Source: Paenibacillus sophorae (GTDB lineage: Bacteria > Bacillota > Bacilli > Paenibacillales > Paenibacillaceae). From it: DNA of 64,000 nt. Position numbers and translations under genes: made by a program. The stretch is from contig NZ_CP076607.1 in assembly GCF_018966525.1 (NCBI RefSeq), positions 2,728,001 through 2,792,000 of the forward strand. The letters are read 5' to 3'. Positions within the stretch are counted from its first letter, which is position 1; each line of letters begins with the position of its first letter. A model generated the notes under the pieces. That model was given only the letters and a program-made list of their open reading frames with translations, made no database searches and was not told where the DNA came from. Below, piece after piece: positions 35,543 to 44,720 of this stretch.

Positions 35543-36913
35543 CTAAAAGCGTTTTCTCTTAGCGGATGACAGGATGCGCATTTCCTCCCGGTACTTGGCC
35601 ACGGTCCGGCGGGACAGCTCAAGCCCTTCCTGCGTCAGCAGCTCCGTAATCGCCTGATCAGAGAGAGGCTTCCGTTTGTCTTCGCCATCGATCATTACCT
35701 TAATTCGCAGTTTCACGCTTTCCGAGGATGCGGCGTCGCCGTCCGCCGACGCGAGGGAAGAGGTGAAAAAGTATTTCAGCTCGAACAATCCCCGGGGGGT
35801 CTGCATGTATTTATTGCCGACGGCCCGGCTGATTGTGGATTCATGGAGGCCCGTTGTCTCCGCAATCTCTTTCTGAGTCAGCGGCTTCAGTCCATGAATG
35901 CCATGCTCGAAGAAATCCCGCTGCATTTCCACCACGGCCCGCGACACGCGCAGCAGCGTTGTGCGGCGCTGCTCCAGGCTTTTGATCAGCCAGGAAGCCG
36001 CCGCCATCCGGTCGTGAATATACTGACAGGCTTCGTCCCGGTTCGGCTGTTCTCTAAGCAGCCGGTTATAATATGCATTGATGGAGACGCGCGGCGCGCC
36101 AGTCTCATTGACGAATACCGTGTACTCGCCGCCGATTTTTTCCACCGTAATATCGGCAATAACGGACTGTCGCTCTTGGCCGGCAAACGATGCGCCCGGA
36201 CGCGGATTCAGCCTGCGGATGGAATCGGCTATCCGCTGCACCTCCTGTATGCCGGTTCCGAGCGCGTCCGCGATTTTTTGCAGCCGGTTCGCCGCCAGGT
36301 CTCCCAGGTGCCGCTCCACCACTCGGAAGATAGGGCCCTCCCCGCTACCGTCTCTCCGAAGCTGGAGAAGAAGACATTCCTCCAGACTGCGGGCTGCAAC
36401 TCCCGCCGGATCGAAGCGCTGAATCAGCGCCAGCATCTTTTCCGCCTCATCCGGGGAAGCTCCCGATAAGCGGGCATCCGATTTCATATCCAGCTCTAAA
36501 TAACCTTTTTCGTCAAGATTGCCGATCAGATACAACGCCCTTCTGTATTCACTTTCGGTGAGTCCGCGGACCAGCCCCAGCTGCCTTTTCAAATGCTCAT
36601 AGAGTGTATCGGCCGGATTGGCCATAGCGGCCAGCAGATCGAAAGCCTGTGTGGTTGAGGAATGCGCGTATCCATCTCCGGAGCGGTTATCATCATAATC
36701 CTTCCAGTCTTTCTGAGCAGCGGACGGCTCCGAGCCGATGCCGATGGTCAAATCGGTTTCTTGCAGATCGATCACCGGATTGTCGTTGGCCTGTTCGCGC
36801 AGATAGGAGAGCAGTTCGACCGACGAGTACTGCAGCATCTGAATCGCCTGCCGCAGTTCAGGGGTCATGGCCAGTTTTAGGGTCTGCTCCTGCTTGAGTC
36901 CGAATTGTATCAT
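35543..36913 (-). CDS. rpoN: RNA polymerase sigma-54 factor
   Basis: Sigma factor for -24/-12 promoters, requiring an AAA+ activator. 456 residues. Region I is Gln/Leu-rich (KQEQTLKLAMTPELRQAIQMLQ), followed by an acidic region II, the core-binding domain, a helix-turn-helix near 340-360 (LTQKEIAETTGLHESTISRAV), and the RpoN box-like ELSRRTVAKYREEMRI (variant of ARRTVAKYRE) at the C-terminus. GGAG lies 14 bases before the ATG, rather far. Divergent from levR, and a consensus -24/-12 promoter lies before the PTS genes, so both act in one circuit. Confidence 0.94.
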   Translation of the reverse strand: MIQFGLKQEQTLKLAMTPELRQAIQMLQYSSVELLSYLREQANDNPVIDLQETDLTIGIGSEPSAAQKDWKDYDDNRSGDGYAHSSTTQAFDLLAAMANPADTLYEHLKRQLGLVRGLTESEYRRALYLIGNLDEKGYLELDMKSDARLSGASPDEAEKMLALIQRFDPAGVAARSLEECLLLQLRRDGSGEGPIFRVVERHLGDLAANRLQKIADALGTGIQEVQRIADSIRRLNPRPGASFAGQERQSVIADITVEKIGGEYTVFVNETGAPRVSINAYYNRLLREQPNRDEACQYIHDRMAAASWLIKSLEQRRTTLLRVSRAVVEMQRDFFEHGIHGLKPLTQKEIAETTGLHESTISRAVGNKYMQTPRGLFELKYFFTSSLASADGDAASSESVKLRIKVMIDGEDKRKPLSDQAITELLTQEGLELSRRTVAKYREEMRILSSAKRKRF

Positions 36914-37129
36914 GTAAATGCTTTCAACTCCTTCTGGAACGAAACGGCGGCAATTTGGGAGGAAGGTCGGCCATCTCCTGCCGACTATCCATAACTTTAT
37001 ATCTCCATTTTTGTGAATTTAGAACCGTGAGCACATAACATTTATCACAGTTTCGCCAGAGAATTTTGTGGTCTGCAGAACAGATTTGTAATAGAGATTC
37101 CTCCTTGGCTCCTATATACTTGAAACATT

Positions 37130-37143
37130 AGCAAGCGCTTTAT
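37130..37143 (+). promoter_or_regulatory. possible cre site (CcpA) before levR
   Basis: AGCAAGCGCTTTAT shares the AAGCGCTTT core with catabolite-responsive elements and lies just after a TATACT sequence. Weak match at both ends. Confidence 0.35.
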
Positions 37144-37174
37144 TTAGGAACGGCTCAGTCCGGAGGTGCGTAAG

Positions 37175-39963
37175 GTGAGAAGAATCGATAAGATTTTGGA
37201 GTATATTGCCGAAAAAACGAAGGGATTTCCGGAGGAGGCTTTGCTTCAATGCGAAGGAATTACGGCTGCGGAAATTGCGGCTAACCAGAACATGCTCAGA
37301 AACAATGTGAGCAAGGAATTGAATGAGCTCCTCCGCGCCGACCGGATTATTAAAATCAAGGGAAGACCGGTCAAGTTTCTTCATAAGCAGACCATCGAGG
37401 AGATGTTTCGCGTTCACCTGAAAGAGAAGCAAATCGAAGTGAACAGCCTTGGGGAAATACTGCAGACCGGGGAGCGGGAAGACCCTTTTTATTCCCTGAT
37501 CGGCTTTAAAGGCAGCATGCGCAACCAGGTGGAGCAGGGCAAAGCTGCCATTCTGTACCCGCCAAGGGGACTGCATACGCTCATTGTAGGCCAGACGGGC
37601 GTTGGGAAAACGATGTTTGCCAAATTGATGTACAACTACGGCAAGCACATGAAGCGGTTTACCGAGCAGGCGCCTTTTATCGTATTCAACTGCGCCGATT
37701 ATTATAATAATCCGCAGCTGCTGCTGTCCCATATTTTCGGTCATGTGAAAGGAGCGTTTACCGGAGCGGATCAGGAGAAGCAGGGGCTTGTGGAAAAAGC
37801 CGACGGCGGAATTCTGTTCCTGGATGAGATTCACCGTCTGCCGCCGGAAGGCCAGGAAATGATTTTCTATTTCATGGATACCCATACGTACAATAAATTG
37901 GGCGAATCCGAGCGCAAGCGGAGCGCGAATGTGCTGCTTGTCGCGGCAACGACGGAAGACCCGGGATCGTCCATGCTGAAGACCTTTATCAGACGCATCC
38001 CGATTACCATCAACATCCCTCCTTTTCAGGAACGGATGCCCTCGGAACAGCTGCATATCCTGAAGCATCTGCTGGAGAGCGAGGCCCTTCGCGTCAATAA
38101 GCCGATCCGGGTCGATCCGGAAGTGGCCAAAGCGCTGATCGGAAGCGTCACGTACGGCAATATCGGGCAGCTTAATCGAATATCCAGCTCGTTTGCGCCA
38201 AGGGATTTCTGGACAGCATCCGCGAGAATAAGGAAGATATCGGATTGGACTTCAAAGTGCTGCCGGGCAACATCAGGGAAGGGTTGTTCAACATTGGCAA
38301 GAGCCGCAGGGAAAGCGAAGAATTGGGATCCATTTCGTCCCAGCTGTACATCACTCCCGAAGGAAGCCATGCCATGGAAGAAGATGTGCTTGAGCCGCCG
38401 TTCAACCTCTACAAGCTGATAGAGGACAAAATAAGCCTGCTGAAGGATGAGGGCCTCGACGACAGCTATATCAATAAATTTATCACTACAGACGTTAACA
38501 TCCATATTAAAAGCTTTTATAACCGTTTCTATAATCAGAAAGGCAGCAGGGAACGGATTCTCAAAATTGTCGACAAGGAAATTCTCCAATTTGCCGACCA
38601 GGTCAAATTGCTGGTTGAGCAGGAGCTGAACCGCAGGTACAGCGACCGGTTCGTCTATGCCTTCAGTCTCCATCTAAGCGCTTTTCTTAAGCGGATCCGG
38701 GAGAAGAAGTACGGAGGCAAACCCGTCTATGATCCGATTGACCCGAATGATGAAGAATACAAAATGGCGCTGACCATCAAGGACATGGTTGAATCCGGTT
38801 TCGGGATAAGCGTGCCGGAGGCTGAAATTACGTATGTAGCGATTCTGCTCAAATCGGTGGAGGAAGAGCGGAAGGGCAATGTGGGAATTATCGTAGCAGC
38901 GCACGGCAACAGTACGGCAACCAGTATTGTCGGCGTTGTCGACAGCCTGCTTGGAAGCTCCAACATTTGCGCGGTGGACATGCCGCTCGATGTCAGCCCA
39001 AGAGAGATTCTGGAGATTATTGTTGACAAAGTAAAGAGTATTGACAACGGCAGAGGCGTGCTGCTGCTGGTGGACATGGGCTCCCTGCTCAATTTCGAAG
39101 GGACGATTATGGAACGGCTCGGGATCAAGGTGAAGACCATTGATATGGTGTCCACGCCGCTTGCACTTGAGGCCGTTCGGAAGGCCAATCTTCTTGATAT
39201 GGAGCTTGAGGACATTTACCGTTCGCTTAAAGATTTCAGAGGCTACAACAACCTGGAAGCATCGGCCAACGCAATATTGGACAATAAGGTCATCATTACG
39301 GTCTGCTCGTCCGGCAAAGGCGCCGCGGTTAAGGTCAAGGAGTTTGTCGAGAAGATCGTTTACGACCTTACGCAGAAAAAAATAGCGGTTATCCCGGCAA
39401 AGATCAGGGAGTTGGATAAAGTGGTCAAAGAACAGCAGGCCAAGCAGAGCGTTCTGGCCGTGATCGGAGTAAAGCGGCCGGGCGACCGCAATGTTCCGTT
39501 CATTCCTCTGGAGAAGCTGATCGACGCAAGCGGCGAGGAACTGCTGAGAGAACTGCTGCTGAACCATGAGCTGCCCGTTGTACAGGAGAATCAGAGTGTG
39601 GTTATCAAGGATCTGTGCGAAGACAGCCTGAAGGAATTCCTGACCTATCTGAATCCCCACAAAATACTGGGCACCCTGATGAGCTTTGTTCAGGCGCTTG
39701 AACGCGGACTGAATACGGATTTCGAATATGCGATGAAGGTCCAGATAGCGATCCATACGGCTCACGCGCTGGAGCGGATGGTGATTCGCGACGGGCTGGT
39801 ATACCGGGGGGAGACGGAGATGCTCGATCCTCAAATTATGGATGCGGTGAATCAGGCCTCCTCAATATTTTCTTCAGGTATTAACCTGGTTCTTTCCGAT
39901 GATGAAAAATATTATATTTGCGAAATGCTGAGCGATGTATATAAAACGGCGGCTTTAAAATGA
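37175..39963 (+). pseudogene. levR: sigma-54-dependent PRD activator LevR, frameshifted
   Basis: Activator of a mannose-family PTS operon. GTG 37175 (GGAGG 8 bases upstream). Order: N-terminal winged helix (1-70), AAA+ domain with Walker A GQTGVGKT (139-146), GAFTGA (193-198) and Walker B LFLDE (214-218), then a PRD, an EIIA-Man-like domain (VAAHGNSTATS), an EIIB-Gat-like segment (ITVCSSGKGAAV) and a second PRD (MKVQIAIHTAHALERM). The frame breaks after CTTAA at 38171-38175: GQL is followed in the next frame by NIQLVCAKGFLDS. Adding one base restores about 929 residues, the family length. So a one-base deletion or sequencing error; if real, the PTS would lose activation. Confidence 0.85.
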
Positions 39964-39967
39964 TATA

Positions 39968-40096
39968 GTGTATGAAGCGTTTACATTTGTGTATGAAGAC
40001 AGCAAATCCGAAATAATTTCACGTTTTTTTTCGGACAGAAATCCCTGGCGCAGCCGGGGATTTTTATATTTTGCCCAGGGATATTCTCTTCATACA
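39968..40096. promoter_or_regulatory. candidate LevR upstream activating sites
   Basis: GTGTATGAAG occurs at 39968-39977 and 39989-39998, 21 bp apart, and its inverse CTTCATACA lies at 40088-40096, just before the sigma-54 promoter. Position and repetition suggest enhancer sites. Confidence 0.45.
40039..40070 (+). terminator. terminator of levR
   Basis: Ten-bp stem from AAATCCCTGG and CCGGGGATTT, then TTATATTTT. Lies between levR and the PTS promoter. Confidence 0.88.
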
Positions 40097-40102
40097 GAAG
40101 TT

Positions 40103-40118
40103 TGGCACGGGTCTTGCA
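40103..40118 (+). promoter_or_regulatory. sigma-54 (-24/-12) promoter of the PTS operon
   Basis: TGGCACGGGTCTTGCA is an exact TGGCAC-N5-TTGCA match, 40 bases before the IIA start, downstream of an EBP gene and near rpoN. Confidence 0.92.
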
Positions 40119-40157
40119 TATCTAATATAGGCGAAAGGAATTTAGGGGGTGAGACAA

Positions 40158-40577
40158 ATGATTGCTGTTATTGTAGGCACGCATGGAAAATTTTCCGAGG
40201 AACTGCTGAGGTCGACATCTATGGTCTTCGGTGAGCTGGAGAATGTAGCCGGCGTGACGTTTGAACCTGGTGAAAGTGTTAGCGGACTTGTCGATAAGTT
40301 CAAAGCGGCACTGGATACGCTTGAGTGGAGCGACGGCGTTATTTTTCTAGTGGATCTGTTCGGCGGCAGTCCCTATAACGCGGCCAGCCGGATTGCCGCA
40401 GGCTATGAGAATATGGACATCGTATCCGGAGTTAACCTGCCCATGATCGTTGACGTTATGGTGAACAGATCGACGGAACAATTAGGAGATTTGGCCGATC
40501 TGGCGATCCGCGCCGGGCAGGACTCAATGAAATCGTTCCGCAGCATAAGAGACAGCCAAATAGAGGAGGAATTATAA
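40158..40577 (+). CDS. PTS mannose/fructose/sorbose-family IIA component
   Basis: Cytosolic phosphocarrier that takes phosphate from HPr. 139 residues from ATG 40158 (AGGGGGTGAG upstream). Phosphorylated His9 in VIVGTHGKFSEEL; LVDLFGGSPYNAA follows, typical of EIIA-Man. First gene of IIA-IIB-IIC-IID, matching B. subtilis levDEFG in order; IIA and IIB are separate as in lev, unlike the fused ManX. Regulated by LevR and sigma-54 (inference from the promoter). Confidence 0.93.
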   Translation: MIAVIVGTHGKFSEELLRSTSMVFGELENVAGVTFEPGESVSGLVDKFKAALDTLEWSDGVIFLVDLFGGSPYNAASRIAAGYENMDIVSGVNLPMIVDVMVNRSTEQLGDLADLAIRAGQDSMKSFRSIRDSQIEEEL

Positions 40578-41060
40578 ATGGAAATTTCATTTGTTCGCAT
40601 CGATGACCGTTTGATTCACGGCCAGGTGGCGACTGTATGGGTGAAAGAAACAAAGTGCAACAAGATTATCGCGGTCAGCGATGAAGTGGCAGCGGATACA
40701 TTGCGGAAGACACTGCTCCTTCAAGTGTCTCCTCCGGGAATAAAAGCCTATGTAGTGACCATCGACAAAGCGATCGAGGCTTATAACAATCCGAAATATG
40801 CGGATTTCAAGACCTTATTTCTGTTTACGAATCCGACAGATGTGCTTCGTGTAGTGGAAGGCGGAGTGCCGTTCAAATCGGTGAATGTCGGCGGAATGTG
40901 CTACAAGGAAGGCAAGACACAGATTACGGGCGCGGTATCCGTCGACAAACAGGATGTCGATGCTTTCCGCAAGCTTCATGAAAAGGGAATCGAATTGGAG
41001 ATCAGAAAAGTCGCCAGTGATCCGAAGGTGAATCTGATATCAAAGATTCAGGATTTATAG
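40578..41060 (+). CDS. PTS mannose/fructose/sorbose-family IIB component
   Basis: Passes phosphate to the sugar. 160 residues. Phosphorylated His14 in FVRIDDRLIHGQVATVWVKE, the family hallmark; GGVPFKSVNVGGMCYKEGKT follows. The ATG follows the IIA stop directly, with GAGGAG upstream, so translation is coupled. Confidence 0.93.
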   Translation: MEISFVRIDDRLIHGQVATVWVKETKCNKIIAVSDEVAADTLRKTLLLQVSPPGIKAYVVTIDKAIEAYNNPKYADFKTLFLFTNPTDVLRVVEGGVPFKSVNVGGMCYKEGKTQITGAVSVDKQDVDAFRKLHEKGIELEIRKVASDPKVNLISKIQDL

Positions 41061-41087
41061 TCGAGGAAATAAGAGAGGGGTTATAAC

Positions 41088-41858
41088 ATGAGTACTTTTG
41101 AAATCGTAATGGTAGCGCTAGTTGCGGCCATATGCGGCATGGGCAGCGTACTCGACGAAGGACAGACGCATCGGCCGCTGATTGCCTGTACGCTGATCGG
41201 TCTGGTCCTGGGCGATATCAAGACCGGGATTATTCTTGGCGGCACATTGGAGCTGATGGCGCTGGGCTGGATGAATGTCGGCGCATCCATGGCTCCCGAC
41301 GCCGCGCTCGCAAGTGTGGTATCGACGATCCTTGTTATCGTAGGGCATCAGTCGATAGGCGCCGGGATTGCTGTTGCCATACCGATTGCCGCCGCCGGTC
41401 AGGTGCTTACAATTTTTGTCCGGACGATCACCGTATTCTTCCAGCATTTGGCGGATAAGTATGCGGAGACCTCGAATTTCAAGGGAATTGAGCTGTGTCA
41501 CTTCATAGCTCTGCTGCTGCAGGGTTTGCGCGTCGCACTGCCTGCAGTTCTGGTAGCGGTTGCAGCCGAGACGGGGCTGGTTACGAGCCTGCTGGATTCA
41601 ATTCCGGAAGTCGTGACGAGAGGCCTGCAAATTGCAGGCGGATTTATCGTCGTCGTCGGTTATGCGATGGTTATCAACATGATGTCTGCTAAATACCTGA
41701 TGCCTTTCTTCTTCCTTGGCTTTGTCGTCGCCGCCTTTACGGGCATCAACCTGGTTGGCTTCGGTATGGTCGGCGCGGTTCTGGCCATTCTGTACATCCA
41801 ATTGAATCCGAAATATAGCGCGCAGAGCACGGCGGTAGAAGAAATTGATGAGCTGTAG
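41088..41858 (+). CDS. PTS mannose/fructose/sorbose-family IIC component
   Basis: Membrane channel subunit, 256 residues with several helices. GMGSVLDEGQTHRPLIACTLIGLVLGD near the N-terminus and GGTLELMALGWMNVGASMAPDAALAS are conserved for this family. GAGAGGGG precedes the ATG. Acts together with IID. Confidence 0.92.
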   Translation: MSTFEIVMVALVAAICGMGSVLDEGQTHRPLIACTLIGLVLGDIKTGIILGGTLELMALGWMNVGASMAPDAALASVVSTILVIVGHQSIGAGIAVAIPIAAAGQVLTIFVRTITVFFQHLADKYAETSNFKGIELCHFIALLLQGLRVALPAVLVAVAAETGLVTSLLDSIPEVVTRGLQIAGGFIVVVGYAMVINMMSAKYLMPFFFLGFVVAAFTGINLVGFGMVGAVLAILYIQLNPKYSAQSTAVEEIDEL

Positions 41859-41888
41859 CAAGCTTCTGAGGAAAGAGGGGATTATACA

Positions 41889-42713
41889 ATGGAAGATAAG
41901 AAATTGACGAAAAAAGATTTGAACAACATGTTTGTTCGCTCTTGGTTTCTGCTTGGATCGTTCAACTTTGAACGGATGCAGTCCATCGGCTTCTGCGTCA
42001 CGCTGATTCCGGCAATCAAACGGCTTTACAGCAAGAAAGAGGATCAAAAAGAAGCTTTGAAGAGACATCTGGAGTTCTTCAATACGCAGCCGTTTATCTC
42101 GGCCCCAATTATGGGAGTAACGGCCGCGATGGAAGAGCAGAAGGCCAACGGCCAGCCCATTGATGACGCTACGATCAGCGGTGTAAAAGTCGGCTTGATG
42201 GGTCCGCTTGCCGGTGTGGGCGACCCGATTTACTGGGGAACCTTGCGGCCGGTTCTGGCGGCGCTCGGCGCATCCATTGCCTTGACCGGCAGCATCGTCG
42301 GACCGCTTCTGTTCTTCCTTCTTTTTAACGTTTGCCGGCTGGCGACCAAGTGGTACGGCTTGAAATACGGTTATGAAAAAGGAACGGAGATTGTGTCCGA
42401 TATGTCGGGCAATCGGCTGCGCAAGCTTACGGAATCGGCTTCCATATTGGGACTCTTTGTCATGGGGGCGCTGGTTTCCAAGTGGACCAGTATCAACGTG
42501 CCGCTGGTTGTTTCCAAATATACAGGTACGGATGGCAAAGAAGTCATCACTACGGTTCAAATGATTCTGGACCAGTTGATGCCGGGACTGCTTCCTCTTC
42601 TTCTGACTTTCCTGTGCATGAAGCTGCTGAAAAAGAAAGTGAACGCCATTGCTCTTATCTTTGCTTTATTTGCGGTAGGCATCATCGGATACTGGCTTGG
42701 CGTATTGGCATAA
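41889..42713 (+). CDS. PTS mannose/fructose/sorbose-family IID component
   Basis: Second membrane subunit, 274 residues. LTKKDLNNMFVRSWFLLGSFNFERMQSIGF is the classical IID start; GLMGPLAGVGDPIYWGTLRP is the conserved middle loop. GAGGGG precedes the ATG. Last gene of the operon. Mannose, fructose or glucosamine are all possible substrates; LevR control points to fructose or mannose. Confidence 0.93.
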   Translation: MEDKKLTKKDLNNMFVRSWFLLGSFNFERMQSIGFCVTLIPAIKRLYSKKEDQKEALKRHLEFFNTQPFISAPIMGVTAAMEEQKANGQPIDDATISGVKVGLMGPLAGVGDPIYWGTLRPVLAALGASIALTGSIVGPLLFFLLFNVCRLATKWYGLKYGYEKGTEIVSDMSGNRLRKLTESASILGLFVMGALVSKWTSINVPLVVSKYTGTDGKEVITTVQMILDQLMPGLLPLLLTFLCMKLLKKKVNAIALIFALFAVGIIGYWLGVLA

Positions 42714-42755
42714 CGCGAGTATTCTAGCCGCCGGATTCCATTTGGAACCGTCCAT

Positions 42756-42804
42756 AAGCAGGCCTTCCAAGGATATAACCTTGGACGGCCTGCTTAATTT
42801 TTTT
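42756..42804 (+). terminator. terminator of the PTS operon
   Basis: AAGCAGGC/GCCTGCTT outer stem, CCAAGG/CCTTGG inner stem, then AATTTTTTT. Confidence 0.93.
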
Positions 42805-42950
42805 AAAGCGGCAGAACTCCGCTATGGCGTAATTTAACCGCATTAGGATGTGTTTTTTCATGAAATGCCTTAAACTGGAGTCATAAATACAATACTTGTC
42901 AGAGTAATTACCGGAATGTAAGCTGCCGGAGGAAGCCGCAGGGAGGAAGT

Positions 42951-43586
42951 ATGGAGAAGCTGCTGGAAATGATCACGGAGGAGCTGCTGACGCATTTGGT
43001 CTTGGAGAGCGTCAATTCGGAGGACCCGATCGAGGTTCGGAATGTCCCCAAGCCATGGATGCTGCTGGGATCGGGAAATTACGCGGCGGTGCTCTGTCAT
43101 CCCCAATACGATAAATATGCGGTGAAGATTTATGCGCCCGGAAGACCGGGGCTCACGGAAGAAGTGGAGGTTTACCGCCGTCTTGGCGCTCATCCCGCCT
43201 ATTCGGAGCTTTATCATGCCGGTCCTGATTTTTTGGTAATCAAGCGGCTTAGAGGAGTTACGTTCTACGACTGCATGAAGCGGGGCATTCCCATCACCGA
43301 TCAGGCCATTCGCGATATTGACGAGGCCTTGAAATATGCGATTTCACGGGGACTCCATCCCCACGACGTTCACGCTAAAAATGTAATGGTAGAGGATGGA
43401 CGCGGCCTCATTGTGGACGTCTCGGATTTTCTTAAGCAGGAAGACTGCACGATGTGGGACGACTTTAAGAAAGCTTATACCCGCCTGTACAGGCCGATAT
43501 CTTCCCTTTGGCTGTTTCCGGTGCCCCGCTCTGTTCTGGAAGCGGTAAGGAAAGGTTACCGGCTGTGGAGGCGCAGAAAGAGCTGA
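42951..43586 (+). CDS. protein-kinase-like protein (YrzF-like)
   Basis: 211 residues with a reduced protein-kinase fold. Segment LLGSGNYAAVLCHPQYDKYAVKIY corresponds to the glycine loop and the ATP-binding Lys. HPHDVHAKNVMV is the catalytic loop (HxD...KN), and VDVSDF takes the place of DFG. Similar small proteins in Bacillus (YrzF) are listed as putative Ser/Thr kinases; some lipid-linked sugar kinases share this pattern. GGGAGG precedes the ATG. Standalone gene, target unknown. Confidence 0.72.
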   Translation: MEKLLEMITEELLTHLVLESVNSEDPIEVRNVPKPWMLLGSGNYAAVLCHPQYDKYAVKIYAPGRPGLTEEVEVYRRLGAHPAYSELYHAGPDFLVIKRLRGVTFYDCMKRGIPITDQAIRDIDEALKYAISRGLHPHDVHAKNVMVEDGRGLIVDVSDFLKQEDCTMWDDFKKAYTRLYRPISSLWLFPVPRSVLEAVRKGYRLWRRRKS

Positions 43587-43779
43587 GGCCGGTTATGATC
43601 ATTTCTGAGACAGGACTGGACAAGCTGTTTGGGGGGAAGTGCCATCGGCAAAGGCAAATATCTGACATGCCCGCCTCTGTAATCGAAGGTGCTAGCCGTT
43701 CCGTTTCCGGAGCCCTCAATCATAGCCGATGATCGGGCAGCTTCCGGTTCATTTTATAACCAAGGCTGTCCTGTGATAT

Positions 43780-43800
43780 ACTGTTTATGTGGTAAACTGT
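43780..43800. promoter_or_regulatory. TetR operator (regulator side)
   Basis: ACTGTTTA-N5-TAAACTGT, an inverted repeat just before the TetR gene; the same arms and spacing occur at 46405-46424. Confidence 0.65.
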
Positions 43801-43825
43801 TTATGGCGTAGGAGGCTTAATTAGC

Positions 43826-44605
43826 ATGAGTAAAAACGATAAGATCAGTGAACAAGCGGGTAATCTGTCGGTTGGAGCGGCGTTGAGCTGGGGCCTGGTT
43901 GAACCGCCCAAACGCGGACCGAAGCGGGAGCTCAGCATTCCCCTGATTGTCGAAACCGCGGTCTCCATTGCGGATAAAGAGGGGCTGTCCGCCGTTTCCA
44001 TGAATAGGGTAGCTTCAGCGCTGGGGTTTACCGCAATGTCTTTATACCGATATATTCCCAGCAAAGGAGATCTTCTGCTGCTCATGCAGGAAGCGGTCTG
44101 CGACATCCCTATTCCTCCTGAGAAAAAAGAGGAAGATTGGCGTGGAAGCATGCGGGAATTTGTGAGTGCCACTATACAAGTATTCCGGGACCATCCGTGG
44201 TTTGGCGACGTCCCAATCAGCGGGATTCCTGTTACGCCGAATAATCTGCGGGTAGTCGATTGGGCACTGCGGCCGATGCGGGAATTTCCGCTGAACGATT
44301 ATGAAAAGATGTCCATCGTTCTCCTGCTCAGCAGCTATGCGCGGTCCTGCGGGCTTATCCAGCGGGATATGGACCAGGCCATTCAGGCTGGCGCCCGTCC
44401 CGATGAATTCAGCGGGCTGGATTACACCGCAACGCTAAAAGGTCTGATTAAGCCAGAACAGTATCCGAATCTGTATCCTGTAGTCATGTCCGGCGCTTAC
44501 ACCGGAGAGAATGAAGAGGAGAATACCGTGGGCAACGATTTTGATTTCGGACTGGAGCGAATCCTTGACGGCATCGCTTATTATCTTGATTTAAGGCGGA
44601 AGTAA
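43826..44605 (+). CDS. TetR-family repressor
   Basis: 259 residues. The DNA-binding domain is at 33-80: LIVETAVSIADKEGLSAVSMNRVASALGF then TAMSLYRYIPSKGDLLLLM. The C-terminal domain looks like the TetR_C group of tetracycline-repressor-like drug sensors. TAGGAGG precedes the ATG. It converges on an ABC exporter and shares its operator, so it very likely represses that exporter and itself until a drug binds. Confidence 0.9.
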   Translation: MSKNDKISEQAGNLSVGAALSWGLVEPPKRGPKRELSIPLIVETAVSIADKEGLSAVSMNRVASALGFTAMSLYRYIPSKGDLLLLMQEAVCDIPIPPEKKEEDWRGSMREFVSATIQVFRDHPWFGDVPISGIPVTPNNLRVVDWALRPMREFPLNDYEKMSIVLLLSSYARSCGLIQRDMDQAIQAGARPDEFSGLDYTATLKGLIKPEQYPNLYPVVMSGAYTGENEEENTVGNDFDFGLERILDGIAYYLDLRRK

Positions 44606-44626
44606 GCGGCAAATACTTTAATATAC

Positions 44627-44670
44627 AAAAAGCACAGCGGCTCGAAGGATTTCGAGATGCTGTGCTTTTA
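44627..44670. terminator. bidirectional terminator
   Basis: AAAAAGCACAGC and GCTGTGCTTTT with an inner CTCGAA/TTCGAG stem; A- and T-runs on opposite sides serve both converging genes. Confidence 0.92.
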
Positions 44671-44720
44671 TTGATTTAATGGCCGTATTTCCGGTTACGG
44701 CGATATTTCCGGCTATATCA

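Noticed and set aside
35284..35562. 92-codon plus-strand frame before rpoN
   Set aside because: GTG start without ribosome site, highly basic low-complexity product, and it covers the rpoN terminator.
43508..43732. 74-codon frame after the kinase-like gene
   Set aside because: Begins inside the kinase-like gene in another frame, without a ribosome site or recognisable motif.
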